Assembly: GCF_000699445.3 (NCBI RefSeq)
Contig: NC_067196.1
Location: forward strand, 60,765,364-60,829,363
Reading direction: 5' to 3'
DNA from: Schistosoma haematobium
Taxonomy: Eukaryota > Platyhelminthes > Trematoda > Strigeidida > Schistosomatidae
DNA: 64,000 nt
Part shown: one piece after another, positions 1-11,869 of the stretch
Layout: the number at the start of each line of letters is the position of its first letter
How positions within the stretch are numbered: position 1 is the first letter of the stretch
The notes under the pieces: model-generated
The model's database searches: none
The model's input: only the letters and a program-made list of their open reading frames with translations
Told to the model about the DNA's origin: nothing
Made by a program: the position numbers and the translations under genes

Positions 1-319
1 AGTGAGAAGCTGTTAACAGTGGATTTCAACCAGGTCTGTTGTGAGATATCAGCTCACTGAAGACAATGGCATACGCTGGCGCAACTTCGTGGATTGATTG
101 AAATTAGACGTTAACACCGTTGGATGCCGGCCGGCTCAGTGGTCTAGTTGGTCAAGCGCTCGGCGCGAGACTAGTGGGTCCTGGGTTCTAATCTCGCGGG
201 ATGCGGGACCGTGGGTGAGCACTGCTGAGGAGTCTCATGCTAGGACGAAATGGCCGTCCAGTACTTGCAGGTTTTCCATGGTGTTCTAGCTTCAATTGAC
301 TCATGATTTCAACAAGTGA
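1..319 (+). mobile_element. Hammerhead-bearing tRNA-derived SINE (Sm-alpha type), cut by the window edge
   Basis: The window opens inside the leader of the unit (the 'agtgagaagc' leader also seen at about 17310 and 31457). Pol III-like promoter boxes follow: a box A-like stretch near 133-151 and a degraded box B at 184-194 (GGTTCTAATCT instead of GGTTCGANTCC). A hammerhead core is at 219-264, and the unit ends with the conserved 3' part (gttttccatggtgttctag, then a tcatgatttc motif near 301). It is very similar to the unit at 17164-17640. Mobilisation presumably used a LINE reverse transcriptase in trans; that is family knowledge, not visible here. Confidence 0.85.
219..264 (+). ncRNA. Hammerhead ribozyme, near-intact
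   Basis: The stem I strands GCACTG (219-224) and CAGTAC (259-264) pair with one mismatch. The core is CTGAGGA (225-231); the fifth core base is variable in active hammerheads. Stem II is GTCT/GGAC with one wobble pair, GAAA sits at 247-250, stem III is very short, and the cleavage triplet is GTC at 256-258. Short stem III is typical of the schistosome satellite hammerheads. Confidence 0.7.
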
Positions 320-869
320 AATTTTATTTACTTTTTTTTGCCTTGAAAACTTTGTTAATTAGTTTAAATACTGTGGGTATATATGAATATATCATTTAAC
401 ACATTCAAGACAATAGGTAACATATATACGTGATTGTTACCTGTTAGATGTTCAGTATGATCATTGAAATTAGTGTACTAGACAGATCATGTTAAATAAA
501 ACAATTAAAAAAACAAAACAATTTGAGTAGGACCGAAAAAAAGAGCTTGAATTATAGTTGAATATTTATTTTTTTCACACTTATTCCAGATCAGTTTGAA
601 TGCAAAATACTTGATCATTTAGAATTCTCTCAAAAGGACTGTTTTAAAGTCTTTAAATTTAATGTTAAGTTATATATTCACCTTAGAATAGAGCAAAGTA
701 AAAGTTCGTATAAATAACTTACATTGAGTACTAAAAAAACTTAAAAAGAAACAATCATGGTCACTAGTCTCATTACGCTTCATGTCGAGGATTTTACAGT
801 GAGAACATAATTTTTTAAGTTTTAATGGGCAGAGATCTGACTCCAATTGGATCGTGCGATTGATTACTG

Positions 870-872
<3 letters not shown>
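320..872. other. AT-rich intergenic DNA, no gene seen
   Basis: No open frame with coding character, no splice-bounded exon and no recognisable repeat. Confidence 0.6.

Positions 873-930
<58 letters not shown>
873..930. repeat. (TA)n microsatellite
   Basis: About 58 bp of uninterrupted alternating TA. Reading frames crossing it give only Tyr-Ile runs. Confidence 0.97.
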
Positions 931-933
<3 letters not shown>

Positions 934-2275
934 TAATCCTCGTATAACTTCATCGACTTAATCTGTGTTGGTGAATAATGGAATTAAATAAGTCAAATAC
1001 GAGAATGGATGTTTGAATACGTATAATATTGTACACTCGTTGATCAGAACAAACAATCAGAGAATCACATTTAATGAAGTGAAGAAAATAGAGCGAAGCG
1101 AAACAAAAAGAAACGCAGTGAAGAGGACGTTTGAGCCAACCCGATTTAGCTAAGGCTTAATCAATATTTGTAGTCACACAAAAATAAGCTACAGACGTGT
1201 GATGAGTAGGATGAGATCTACACACACACACACACACATACGCTCACATGAAAACAGTATGGGTTGACAAGTGAATAATTAACAAGGTCAAAACGTGACT
1301 AAAAAACAATGGATAAATTGGCCTGTCTAGAAGCTAGAATAAGTTGTTTGGGCTTAACATAGTAACCGACACTACAGAGTCTCTTAACTTAGTAAACGAA
1401 AAGCCTTTGCTTAATGGAGAGATCTAAATGTTTGATAACCAGCTCAGCTAATTTAGTGTTGTATTCAATTTAATCGTACACAAATCACTAAAAATCAATT
1501 CAGATGTTTCACACTAAACACTATATCAATCACTAAACAAAATTTAGGCTATTAATTAAATGTAGTCTACTGATATTCATTGCTATCATACAAAATAATC
1601 AATCTTATTTGATCTTGTTCATTAGTTTGGGGCAATATTTATGAAACATCGGACCCTAGCTTCACGTTCGTTGACACTTATCGATAGGTTATATACAGAA
1701 TCTTGAAGAAAATGATTCTCTTTGCGGGATTTGACTGCGACATACATAAACTTAATGCCAGAAACATTTTCACTGAAATATTCAGGTAGAGACTTAATTC
1801 CTGGTCATTTTTATTTTGGAAAAATCTATTCAAAAGAAATTCATATTAAAAAGGAATGAAATTCATTCATTCATAATGAAAAATTCGCATTTAAGTATTC
1901 AGTCAAATGACTTTTTTTCGTTAATTCTCATGGTAATTTACAAATCGAATAGTTAATAGGTTAGCAAAAAACAACCCCCAGTCACTGAACACTTCATATC
2001 CTTTGTTTTCATAAGATAAGAAGAATACTCACAAGCCAAAGAAACATTCATTGATCATGACAACATCCTTTAAGCTAATATAAATAAATATATTGATTGA
2101 AAAGAATTATTTACAATTGTTAATCAATTACATAATCGAAAATTAGGTGTTCCAAAATTTTCCTTTTAAAAATGCCGATAAAATAACATAATTGTGCATA
2201 AATTTTTAAAAGAAATGTAATTGTTTTTCAAAGTTTCATTTTTAGTTGTTAAGTTACAATTGTAATTTCAGTGAA
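931..2275. other. AT-rich intergenic DNA with a short (CA)n run
   Basis: Holds a roughly 20-bp (CA)n tract at 1219-1239 and otherwise unremarkable AT-rich sequence. No supported gene. Confidence 0.6.
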
Positions 2276-2462
2276 TAAAATTAGTTGTTGGTTAGCGTTT
2301 TTTTAAGGGGGTTAGCTTTCTATGGGATGGGGTCGCTAACCCAATGCCCGACCCTCGTTCTTTGTCCAGAATTGGGACCGGCAGTAGCCCTAGAGGGGCT
2401 CCAGGCTACAGGAAAAGAGGAAGACCAAAGAACACATCACGTCGAGAAGTAACAGGTGTAGT

Positions 2463-2541
<79 letters not shown>

Positions 2542-2630
2542 GTAAGTAAGTAAGTAAGTGAAGTAGAAGTGAAGTGAGCAAGCAAGTAGTGCAAGAGTAG
2601 TAGTAAGTAGTAAGTAAGTAAGTAAGTAGT

Positions 2631-2664
<34 letters not shown>

Positions 2665-2698
2665 GAAGTAAGTAAGTAAGAAGTAAGTAAGTAGAAGT

Positions 2699-2773
<75 letters not shown>

Positions 2774-3487
2774 GTAAGTAAGTAGTAAGTAAGTAGTAAG
2801 TAAGTAAGTAGTAAGTAAGTAAGTAGTAGTAAGTAGTAGTAAGTAGTAGTAAGTGAGTGGTGAAGTGAGCAAGTGAGTAGTAGTAAGTGGTGAGTGAGTG
2901 AGTGAGTGAGTGGTGAGTGAGTAGTAGTAGTGAGTGAGTAGTGAGTGAGTGAGTGAGTGAGTGAGTGGTAGTGAGTGAGTGGTGAAGTGAGTGAAGTGAG
3001 TGAGTGGTAGTGAGTGAGCAGTGGTAGTGAGTGAGTGAGTAGTGAGTGAGTGGTGAGTGAGTGAGTGAGTGAGTGAGTGAGTGAGAGTGAGTGAGTGAGT
3101 AGGAGTGAGTGAGTGAGGTGGTGATGAGTGGAGTGAGTGTAGTGTGAGTGAGTGAGTGGTGAGTGAGTGTGAGTGAGTGGTGTGAGTGTAGTGAGTGAGT
3201 GAGTGAGTGAGTGAGTGAGTGAGTGAGTGAAGTGAGTGAGTGGGAGTGAGTGAGTGAGTGAGTGAGTGAGTGAGTGAGTGAGTGAGTGAAGTGAGTGGAG
3301 TGAGTGAGTGAGGGAGTGAGTGAGTGAGTGAGTGAAGTGAGTGAGTGAGTGAGTGAGTGGTGAGTGAGTGAGTAGTGAGTGAGTGAGTGAGTGAGTGAGT
3401 GTGAGTGAGTAGTGTGGTAGTGAGTGAGTGAGTGAGTAGTGAGTAGGAGTGCAAGAAGTAAGTAGTAAGTAAGAGTAGTAAGTAAGT

Positions 3488-3550
<63 letters not shown>

Positions 3551-3557
3551 TTAGTTG
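2276..3557 (+). mobile_element. Rearranged RTE insertion: inverted 5' UTR, direct 3' end, giant tail, flanked by 12-bp repeats
   Basis: Direct repeats TAAAATTAGTTG lie at 2276-2287 and 3546-3557. Inside the left repeat, 2298-2400 is the reverse complement of the RTE 5' UTR seen in direct orientation at 13366-13480 (shared ttagcgaccccatccc core on the other strand). From about 2410 it switches to the direct RTE 3' end (ggaaaagaggaag..., matching 20307 onward), skips roughly 115 nt near 2443, and enters the gtaacagg-gta tail junction. The tail is then expanded to more than 1 kb. Coding sequence between the two ends is absent. The duplicated flanks argue for one insertion event rather than two. 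Confidence 0.8.
2461..3549 (+). repeat. Expanded RTE tail, (AAGT)n with a (GAGT)n centre
   Basis: The short (GTAA)n tail of this RTE lineage (about 20 nt at 20466-20486) is here expanded to about 1.09 kb. Three blocks are visible: AAGT/AGT repeats to about 2855, GAGT/GGT-rich repeats from about 2856 to 3455, then AAGT repeats to 3549. The given strand is almost purely A, G and T. The 354- and 392-codon frames on the reverse strand are translations of this repeat (Leu-Thr-His-Ser or Tyr-Leu-Leu-Thr runs), not genes. Confidence 0.93.
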
Positions 3558-5250
3558 CTCTCAAGTGATTATAGTATAATAAAAAGAAATTTTCCATAAA
3601 GTTTAATTGGAACATACAAATTTTCTGAGTGGAACCCGAAATAATACAATTAGGGATATAGCATAGTTTTTCTGCTGTCTAATTAAGTATTAATATTGAT
3701 AAACATCCTGACATCAGTTTAGACGTCAGTTTAATCGCTTGTTATCTCATAAAAGAACGCAAAGTTCAGCAGTAAACATTATGAGGATTTTTTTAAAAAT
3801 GAATAATTACTTCATGGCTAAATAATCAAAAATAATTGACATGATATATTTTTCGCTTGTTCAACTTGACCTATTGATTGATAGTTCAGTAGTAATATTT
3901 AAATATGATTAATTGAACATTTATCAAAATGACTACTTATTTTGTTTTGATGTAGAAAATGTTTTCATTGACATTGTAAGTATTCGTCTTTTGATTATTT
4001 TCTTTCGAACGGTGATGATACTGATGATACAATTGTGACAAAATTCATATTCACCCGTTTTGGATTCCACTGTTAACCACTATCCATCGTTGCCTATAAT
4101 ATTCATAATCGTAATTATGAAATATTTGTTAATATAAAGAGTGTTGAAAGGTAAATTGGCTTTATTGAATTTACAGGTAGATAACTTCATCTCTTTTATA
4201 AGATTATTTTGGGGGATATTAATACGTTCACTAGTTGATTAACACAGAATATGATATACAACTAACGGCACAATCGCACATCATAGTTGCAAATCAGAAG
4301 ACAGAAAAAGAATAAAAAATGTACGGAAAATCATAGGTATTTATAGATATTAGCGTTAGCTGTAACATCATTATAACTCAGCCAATCGTAGCATGCCAAG
4401 TTGAAAACTCCACCAGGTTCTGATTAGGTGGAAACTCTTCGGCTTCTTTAGGGCCTCTAGAGGTTTATTCATGCTTCTCGGAAGCCGTCCAAACAGATAG
4501 ATTTGCGTAAACCAGTAGAATAAGTGGCTTATGAATTCAGTAATCAATATAATAAGTGTAACTTAAGAGTAAGATACATGCGTATTATTTTCCAGTATTA
4601 CTTTGATCTCAAATAACTGACGGAATGGATTATTACGGCCCTGGAAAAATTTTACATTATTTTCTTATATGAATTCACTTTAAACATTTTTTATTCAGAA
4701 TCAAACTTGGTTGTGTACGAATACCTACTGACATGGCTTTAAAGATATTGGCTGTCTAAGATGTATAATTCTTTAATCTACTTTGAATTCCCTAATAATC
4801 GAGTTGAATAAAGTGCTTATAGTATACTACTACATAGTGATTATAACCAGTACAATTAGTACAGTTTTATATGTTACAGTCATATTGATTATAGCTCCAT
4901 AAAACAACCTAAACACCGCTAATATTAGTTTATTTAAAGATCGATTGAAATTTATTGAATAATTTTCGATCCCATGAGTGTATGATTACAATAATAGTGA
5001 CCAAATTTACATGATTTAATTTATTTATTACTATTTCAATAATCCACAATATTTCTCTCACAAGATAATGATTGAAAACTAGTGAGCATTGCATAGTCCT
5101 AAAAGGGAACTTCACAATAGTATTAAAAACAAAATACTTGCATGAATCGAATTGAAAACTTTCAAACATCATTGAGGTCTTATTACATTTAGACCAGTGA
5201 GTTGGGATAAAACTGAACACTTCATGCATTCTAGGGTAAAACAACTGTTT
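3558..5250. other. AT-rich intergenic DNA, no gene seen
   Basis: No repeat family recognised and no exon-like open frame. The 104-codon reverse-strand frame at 4930-5244 has no family resemblance and lies in AT-rich sequence. Confidence 0.55.
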
Positions 5251-5760
5251 TCATCGACTGAGATGGTTGGGCCACGTGTTACGTATGCCCGAACACTGAT
5301 TACCACGACGTTCAATGCTAACCGTTGTTGGAGATGGTTGGAAGAAAGTTAGGGGCGGCCAAAACAAAATGTGGCATCAGTGCTTGAAGTCACTAACTTC
5401 TAGTCTGATCCATGTTGGTAGATGCAGATTACTTGGTTGGGGTCCGCGTGACTTTCGTAACCAATGGTTGGAGACTCTGTGTGACATGGCTCAGAATCTA
5501 TCACAATGGTGTCGGTGTATACCCTCCCTGTCTTCCCTTAAACTAAGAGATTAAAATCGCTTCATATCTTTCTTTCTACGAACTAGTTCCTTCTTCCCAT
5601 ACTATATCCTTATATGGAATCTTTCTTCTATATATTACCACCTCTGAATTAACTAGTTTTATGAATCCGGTGTCGATCTTGTTGTGTTAATGAGGTATGG
5701 CAACTTGGAATGATGCATATATGTGCATGGTTTTACACTGTAGCTGACTGACTGACTGAC
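5251..5760 (+). mobile_element. RTE lineage B, 5'-truncated copy: C-terminal ORF end, 3' UTR and (TGAC)n tail
   Basis: Translates as the C-terminal segment of a retrotransposon polyprotein (HRLRWLGHVLRMPEH, one stop, LPRRSML, then GDGWKKVRGGQ through SLSSLKLRD and a stop at about 5552). The early stop TGA stands where an Arg CGA is expected, a typical CpG decay. A conserved 3' UTR follows and the copy ends in ctgactgactgactgac. The same 3' UTR recurs nearly unchanged at 8926-9155 and 27800-28029, so the family is fairly young. The reverse transcriptase domain is missing here. Confidence 0.8.
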
Positions 5761-7695
5761 CAGTATTTCATAGTTTTCAATGTTTGTTTACTTAATATGT
5801 AGAGTAAATGGTCAATCAAATAATTACCACAAATCTTCAAGACGAATAATCGATCTTTCATTGAAAATATTCATCATTCAATAAATCATTAAAATTATCA
5901 CTTAAACTTCTAACGGACAATTGCATTCAATCTGATTGGTCATCATGTAGACAACTTTTTATCAGTATTATCATAAAGTATGTATCATAAAATCTGTATA
6001 CAAAGCCAAAATAAACAGTTCAAAATCTATTTGAAAAACTATAAAGAAATAAACCAAAACTTAACACAGAAAAAAAGCATGGAAGAAAAAAACGCATATC
6101 ATGGTCACATTTCAGAAAAGTGCGAAAGTTATGAGAGTAAACGATAAATGTTGTGCAATTTTTTTTTCAAAAATAAAATAGTATTTCAATTACATTTATT
6201 TAGTTGTGTTTGAACGATGATTTGTGGAAACATTTTCAATTTATAATATATGTGGTCAAGGGAAGTACTAGAACGTTGTTTCTAGCCTAGTATAAAACTA
6301 CTCAGGATCGCTCACTGAAAGTCATATACATACGAAGTTATATGCAAGACTATCAAAGCATTTTCATTGTACGTAAATGGTGTTGTAGTTATAACAATTC
6401 TGTTGATTGTTTTTGATTGTATAAATTGCCTTAATAATATAAACAATCAATATGTAAAGGATATATTTATATATATATGTATTAGCGACTGATTAGGAAA
6501 GTTATGACTCGCCTAATACGGAGTATCAATAAAGACCTGTTTGGTTAAACCGGACACAATGGGTTATTACTATATCTCAAGTGAATCTATAGGACCTAAT
6601 ACAAATAGATCCAAAACACAGGAAAGCAATATTTTCCTAACTATAAAAGTAGGAACTAATTAAAATAGATAAAACTATTTTATGGATTTTCTGCACTAAG
6701 ATATTAGGTTATTTTTTGATTTACTTATGACTGAACTGATAACACAAGTGATCGGTCAACTGACTTATCACCTACGGCGAATACATGACTAGTTCTTTGA
6801 TAATAATGTTAATTAGACAACCTTGAATATATATATCAGGTGACCTATCAATTTCGAAAACATTCACATTGTATTTATTCAGTACTTTTAACATCAACAA
6901 TAATTCTTTATCGAACGATTTAGTTTTAACTATGTTGTATATATTGGTCATTCATTTCTCAGGGCGTATACAAATGATAAGCTCATACAAATAAGTTAAA
7001 TAGATTCATTACAGCTTTCAATTGTTTTACAATGTTGTTTACAAAAACGAAAATAAGCTGTATGTGTAATTCTCTCATTAAATTGTATTTTGTCTATGTT
7101 ATTCTACTTTCAATCATTTGTGGCATTAACTAACGTTTTGAAAGTTAACCTTGAAAACTTCAATCTTTTGAGGATATATGTAGATAATATATAATTCTTT
7201 CTAAGTGGAAATAAGAATATTTATGTAGTACATAAAGTTATCTAACTTTTTTATTTGTAAGGCTTTGAATTATTACGTTGATATTCTTGGCTGAGTTCTG
7301 ATCAATCTTAGTTGACATATGTGTTCGGTATGTGTCGATAAAACTAATTAACATTTTATAAAATAAACGGATCGCAGCTAAGAGTGAAATTTATTAGGCG
7401 TCTTACATCCTATTTAATGTTTACTTAGTGATGCATATCCATTACCTTTGATTTTAAAAGTTCGACACGTTATCCACAGAGCTACTGAGTCCATCTAACC
7501 ACCAGCCTGTATAAAGAGTGTGAATTTAGTTTGACTGATAAGAATTCGAATTATCCTATCGGGAGTTTGATGTGAAAGGTACAGGATGTGAACGTCAATA
7601 CGGGAACAGATAAACATCCAACTAGCAAGTCCAGAATAGAATGAGATGCAAACTCTTCGTTCTCTCACAGCCATAATTCATTTGTAGCATAGAAA
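5761..7695. other. AT-rich intergenic DNA, no gene seen
   Basis: About 1.9 kb without coding-like frames. A stretch near 7450-7600 (gttatccacagagctactgag) looks like an old dispersed repeat but could not be assigned. Confidence 0.5.
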
Positions 7696-8255
7696 TTGGC
7701 GGATGCAGATGCAAAGGCTAGGATTGGAAAAATAAGGATCTCATTACCACAGTTGATGAGCAGATGGGATCGAAAACAATCTTTAACTAACATAAAAGTG
7801 ACAATCTTCAATACGAACATCAAGACAGTTCGATTGTACGGAGCTGAAACCCAGATAACTACTGCAATCATCAAAAAGTAGAAGTATTTATAAACAATTG
7901 TCTACGTAAGTTACAGAATGTCTATTGACTGGATACCATCAGTAACAACCTACTATGGGAGATAAGAAATCAGCTTCCAACTGAATAGGAAATTAGGAAA
8001 AGATGCTGGAAATCGATAAGATAAACATTGAGAAAATCCTCAAATTGACTCACGAGATAAGCCCCAACTTGGAATCGTGAAAGGAAATGGAAAAGAGGAG
8101 GACCAAGTAACACATTGCATCGTGAATTGGAAGTAGATATCCAAAGAATGAATAGCAACTGGAAAGAACTAGAAAGGATTACTCAGGACAGAGTTGAACG
8201 GAAAATGCTGATGAGAGGCCTATGCTCTTCCATGAGGGGTAACAGGCGTAAGTAA
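7696..8255 (+). mobile_element. RTE lineage A (SR2-like), old 5'-truncated copy
   Basis: Begins in the connection region after the reverse transcriptase (frame 7696-7881: ADADAKARIGKIRISLPQL, then TNIKVTIFNTNI, LYGAE), aligning with residues 482-540 of the 18440-20275 reading frame. After a frame break it continues with the conserved C-terminal region and ends in aacaggcgtaagtaac, a decayed tail. It has far more substitutions than the copies at 11360 and 18440. It shares the in-frame TAA (near 8058) after the Thr-Arg position of the C-terminal region with those copies. Confidence 0.8.
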
Positions 8256-8925
8256 CTTCTATCTGTTATAACATCCTACTTATTGAGGAAATTTGAATAA
8301 TACTACAGGAATTAGTGTTTAAATAAAGCAGTTCGTGAACAGCGTTTAGCATAAAGTTAATTCATATTGTAAAGTGGCATCAGCTAAGTTTCTATTGAAA
8401 ATCATGTAGCACTAAATGGCTATTTCCTATACATTTGAGAATGTTCAGCAGTATAAACTCAAGATTTTTTTATTGATTAGACTCAGATCTAGCTGCAAAC
8501 ATGAAATCATCGGATAAATGAGTTGGAATTCAATTATTTTCAGCATCAGGTACTTTGCGATTCAATGGTTTCATTGTCAGTGTGATACCTTTCTAAAACT
8601 CTGAGATGATTGGAATCTATCTGCAGTGTAATCGCTCCTTAGTAATTCTTCTCTTAATTAGTCACTAATGTGCATACTATTACCATTGTTCAGTTAAAAT
8701 TTTTGTAGAGATTATTCGGTATGAAAGCAGTTCTTCTTAGAATCACAGGAGCACACCAATTTGTGTTACTTTGATTACTAATTTCCAACAGTTCTTTAAT
8801 CGGCATCGCTCTGTCATGAAAATCAATTTTTACTTGAGAATAATGTTACTTAAATAGATAGAATTATCTTAAAGTTTATTCAGGAATATATTTTGAAAAA
8901 TATCTTACGCACTGTATTTGAATAA
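8256..8925. other. AT-rich intergenic DNA, no gene seen
   Basis: No exon-like frame or recognised repeat. A possible target duplication TGAATAA (8919-8925) borders the next element. Confidence 0.5.
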
Positions 8926-9155
8926 ACCCTTAAACTAAGAGATTAAAATCGCTTCATATCTTTCTTTCTACGAACTAGTTCCTTCTTCCCATACTATATC
9001 CTTATATGGAATCTTTCTTCTATATATTACCACCTCTGAATTAACTAGTTTTATGAATCCGGTGTCGATCTTGTTGTGTTAATGAGGTATGGCAACTTGG
9101 AATGATGTATATATGTGCCTGGTTTTACATTGTAGCTGACTGACTGACTGACTGA
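8926..9155 (+). mobile_element. RTE lineage B, 3' UTR-only insertion
   Basis: Starts at the last codons/3' UTR (cccttaaactaagag) and ends in (TGAC)n. By eye it differs from the 5530-5760 copy at about three positions. TGAATAA occurs at 8919-8925 and again at 9153-9159, consistent with a 7-bp target-site duplication partly merged with the tail. A strongly 5'-truncated, recent insertion. Confidence 0.8.
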
Positions 9156-9452
9156 ATAATGAAAATATGTTATGTAATCGACTAGTATTTCGCAGATCAT
9201 ATCTTCACATGTAAGAATGTACGCAAATTGATAGTTGATATTTGTAAAATCAGTTATTGATCTTATAACATGATTGTTATCGTCGGTGCTACTTATATTA
9301 TCTACATATATAACAATTAAATTGAACAGATTTTCTATAGTTATTCATTAGACATGTAGGTGATAAACAGTTTTTAAACTATTACCATGTTTATAAGTCA
9401 TGTCCACGTTTCTAGCTCAACATAGTCCGTAATCAGTAACTAATACTGGTTA

Positions 9453-9500
<48 letters not shown>
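9453..9500. repeat. (TAA)n microsatellite
   Basis: About 16 uninterrupted AAT/TAA units. Confidence 0.95.
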
Positions 9501-9502
<2 letters not shown>

Positions 9503-9904
9503 CGTCTAACCTAGATTGGTACCATATAATACGTGGAACAATACGAGAAATAATTAATTCATTTGTGGTCTTGTTTTGTTCTGTAGCATTTATAGTATGT
9601 AAATGAATCTTTATTTTAAAAAGAAACCAAAATAATTTTTTATATTTTTTTATTTCTCAAGGTCAAATAATAAGTTTAGCAGTGAGAAATAAATGAAATT
9701 TGTATACACATAAATGATTTGTATGAACTTTTATAATAAACAAACTTTGCCCCAGAACAGTCCTAACTACCCTATATCTTAATCTTTAAATGACCTACTT
9801 AATTAGTGATTATTATCAGAATTCATGTACCGCGTTTTTTTTTTAACTATTACCGTTGTTATTAATCACTTTTCGTAATAATTGTATATTTAAAGGTTGT
9901 ATTT

Positions 9905-10085
9905 TTAACAGATTGAAATCGGTTGATGAACCATCGAAAATGACAAAGCTCTGGACATTTTCATCCTAGTTTAAGGTCTCATAGCAATGTACAACAACAA
10001 CTTCACCAGCGATCGAACCAAGGACTTTCATGTTTTACATCGACAGCTTTATAATTAGAACAATTAGTTTAACCCCCAGTGTTAT
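9905..10085 (-). mobile_element. Degenerate hammerhead SINE relic
   Basis: On the reverse strand a box B-like GGTTCGATCGC is followed by relics of the hammerhead: an ATGAG fragment of the core, then aggatGAAAatGTCC in the right order and spacing, then the conserved 'ttttcgatggt' end. Strongly diverged; assigned by order of motifs rather than identity. Confidence 0.4.
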
Positions 10086-11359
10086 AATTTCAATTCTGTA
10101 CAATTTGTGATGTAGTACAATGACCATCCAATTCCAATGACTTTTGTTATTTCTCTACCGGGAATGTTTGAACAATACTAGTCAGGACTATTTACTATAA
10201 TTTCAAGAGTATTCTGAAGAGAATCAAAAGTGAGATGACTATTACAGTTTAGTCAAAGAGTCTTTGTTCAGACTGGTTTATATTATCAATTGTATTCAGA
10301 TATCTCTGAAGTGAAACGAATCTTTGGTCTGTGATTTAAACAAGATCATGAAAGAAATGAGAAGATACATAAATCAAAAAGGAAAAGTGAGTCTATATTT
10401 GTCTCTCCATCACCAAACTCTTACATAGTCTAACATCATTCCACCGCGTCAAACAAATCACATATTCATGGCATAGGAAGTCAGCTTAAATATATACGAG
10501 CAATAAGTCAATGGTACATTCATAGTATTACTTAGTTTCGCTGAAATCAAGTGTAAAAAGACTAAAGCTAAAAGTGTAAGTATAAGCGACTGAATCAACC
10601 TGGTTTGTGTGATTTTACATCGGAATTGATTGGAGCGATTCGGTAATGCTTAATACATTTGAATGATCGTAAATGACTGGGGAATGATATGTAGTGGTCT
10701 GGGTCTCATGGTTGTCATCATAACATGTCACCAATTCATAAATTCATCAAATGCCGATCGATAAGTATTATGATTTGTGTCTTTGGTTGATGAATGAAAT
10801 CACTTTACTCAAAGTTTGTGGGTATCAGGATTTAATAGTCAGCATGAGTAATGAGCTCAAACACCAGATGATTAGCCCCAAAGCACCAGATGTTAAAGCA
10901 TGATCGTCTTAGGACCGTTGAGTAGTGCGTTTAAGAACTTGACAGAAGATAAGATCCAATTTTTATAAATGATATTTGTCAGAGTATATGTAGAATGTAA
11001 GATTAAAGCAGGCATACCGAGATAAGTTTAATGAGTGATACCTCGAACGGTAAACGTTTTTTTCTGATCCCTCCTACAAGGAGGGAGAGAAATGTTTCAA
11101 AAGTTCTTTACTATATTAATTTAGCTTAAAAGGTGAACTCATATCAACTTTGTTTATTCTGCATGATAACTATAATATTATTATGATTTATCTATTCCTT
11201 GTGTTTATGACTGATCATCAGAGATGTGCTCAAAAAGTCAGAAAACCAAGATCAAATCGTTCAGATTTAAAAGTTGATTGCTCTCGTCAATCCATGAACA
11301 ACTGACATTTTCTACCATTTTTATCCATTTTAATAGTCAGATTAAATTGTCATAGTACT
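10086..11359. other. AT-rich intergenic DNA, no gene seen
   Basis: No coding-like frames. A short imperfect palindrome (ctcctacaaggagg) occurs near 11070, otherwise unremarkable. Confidence 0.5.
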
Positions 11360-11859
11360 ACGAACCAAACATCTGTCAACCAACATCAAAGTGAGAATCT
11401 TCAATACGAACGTCAAGGCAGTTCTACTGTATGGAGCTGAAACTTGGAGAACTACAACAACCACTATCAAGAAGGTACAAGTATTTATAAATAGCTGTCT
11501 ACGCAAGATACTCAACATCCATTGGTCGGATACCATCAGCAATAGCCTTCTGTGGGAGAGAACAAACCAGCTTCGAGCTGAAGAGGAAATTGGGAAAAGA
11601 CGATGGAAATGGATAGGACATACATTACGCAAATCGTCAAACTGCATCACGAGATAAGCCCTAACTTGGAATCCTGGAGGGAAGCGGAAAAGAGGAAGGC
11701 CTAAGAACACATTACGTCAGATAATAGAAGCAGATATGAAAAGGATGAATAACAACTGGAAAGATCTGGAAAGGATTGCCCAGAACAGGGTTGGATGGAG
11801 AATGCTGGTGATCGGCCTATGCTCCTCCACTAAGAGTAACAGGCATAAGTAAGTAAGTA
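11360..11859 (+). mobile_element. RTE lineage A (SR2-like), young 5'-truncated copy
   Basis: About 490 bp of the extreme 3' end of the element, nearly identical to 20000-20480 over the shared part; the few differences cluster near the 3' end (for example gatcgg for gagcag). It encodes [20 protein letters not shown] through [12 protein letters not shown], the shared TAA (11655-11657), then a further conserved in-frame stretch of about 64 codons and a gtaagtaagtaa tail. Only the region downstream of the reverse transcriptase is present. Confidence 0.9.
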
Positions 11860-11869
11860 ATGAGATCCA

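Noticed and set aside
98..289. Short frames over SINEs (98-289, 17403-17594, 14606-14838)
   Set aside because: They read through the tRNA-like and ribozyme parts of the SINE; several start at TTG and none has protein features.
2461..3549. CRISPR array or telomere-like repeat
   Set aside because: No spacers, and the unit is the tail repeat of the adjoining RTE; this is a eukaryotic genome.
2390..3615. Long reverse-strand frames of 354 and 392 codons
   Set aside because: They translate the AAGT/GAGT tail repeat (Leu-Thr-His-Ser and Tyr-Leu-Leu-Thr runs); the length is a by-product of a repeat without stops in those frames.
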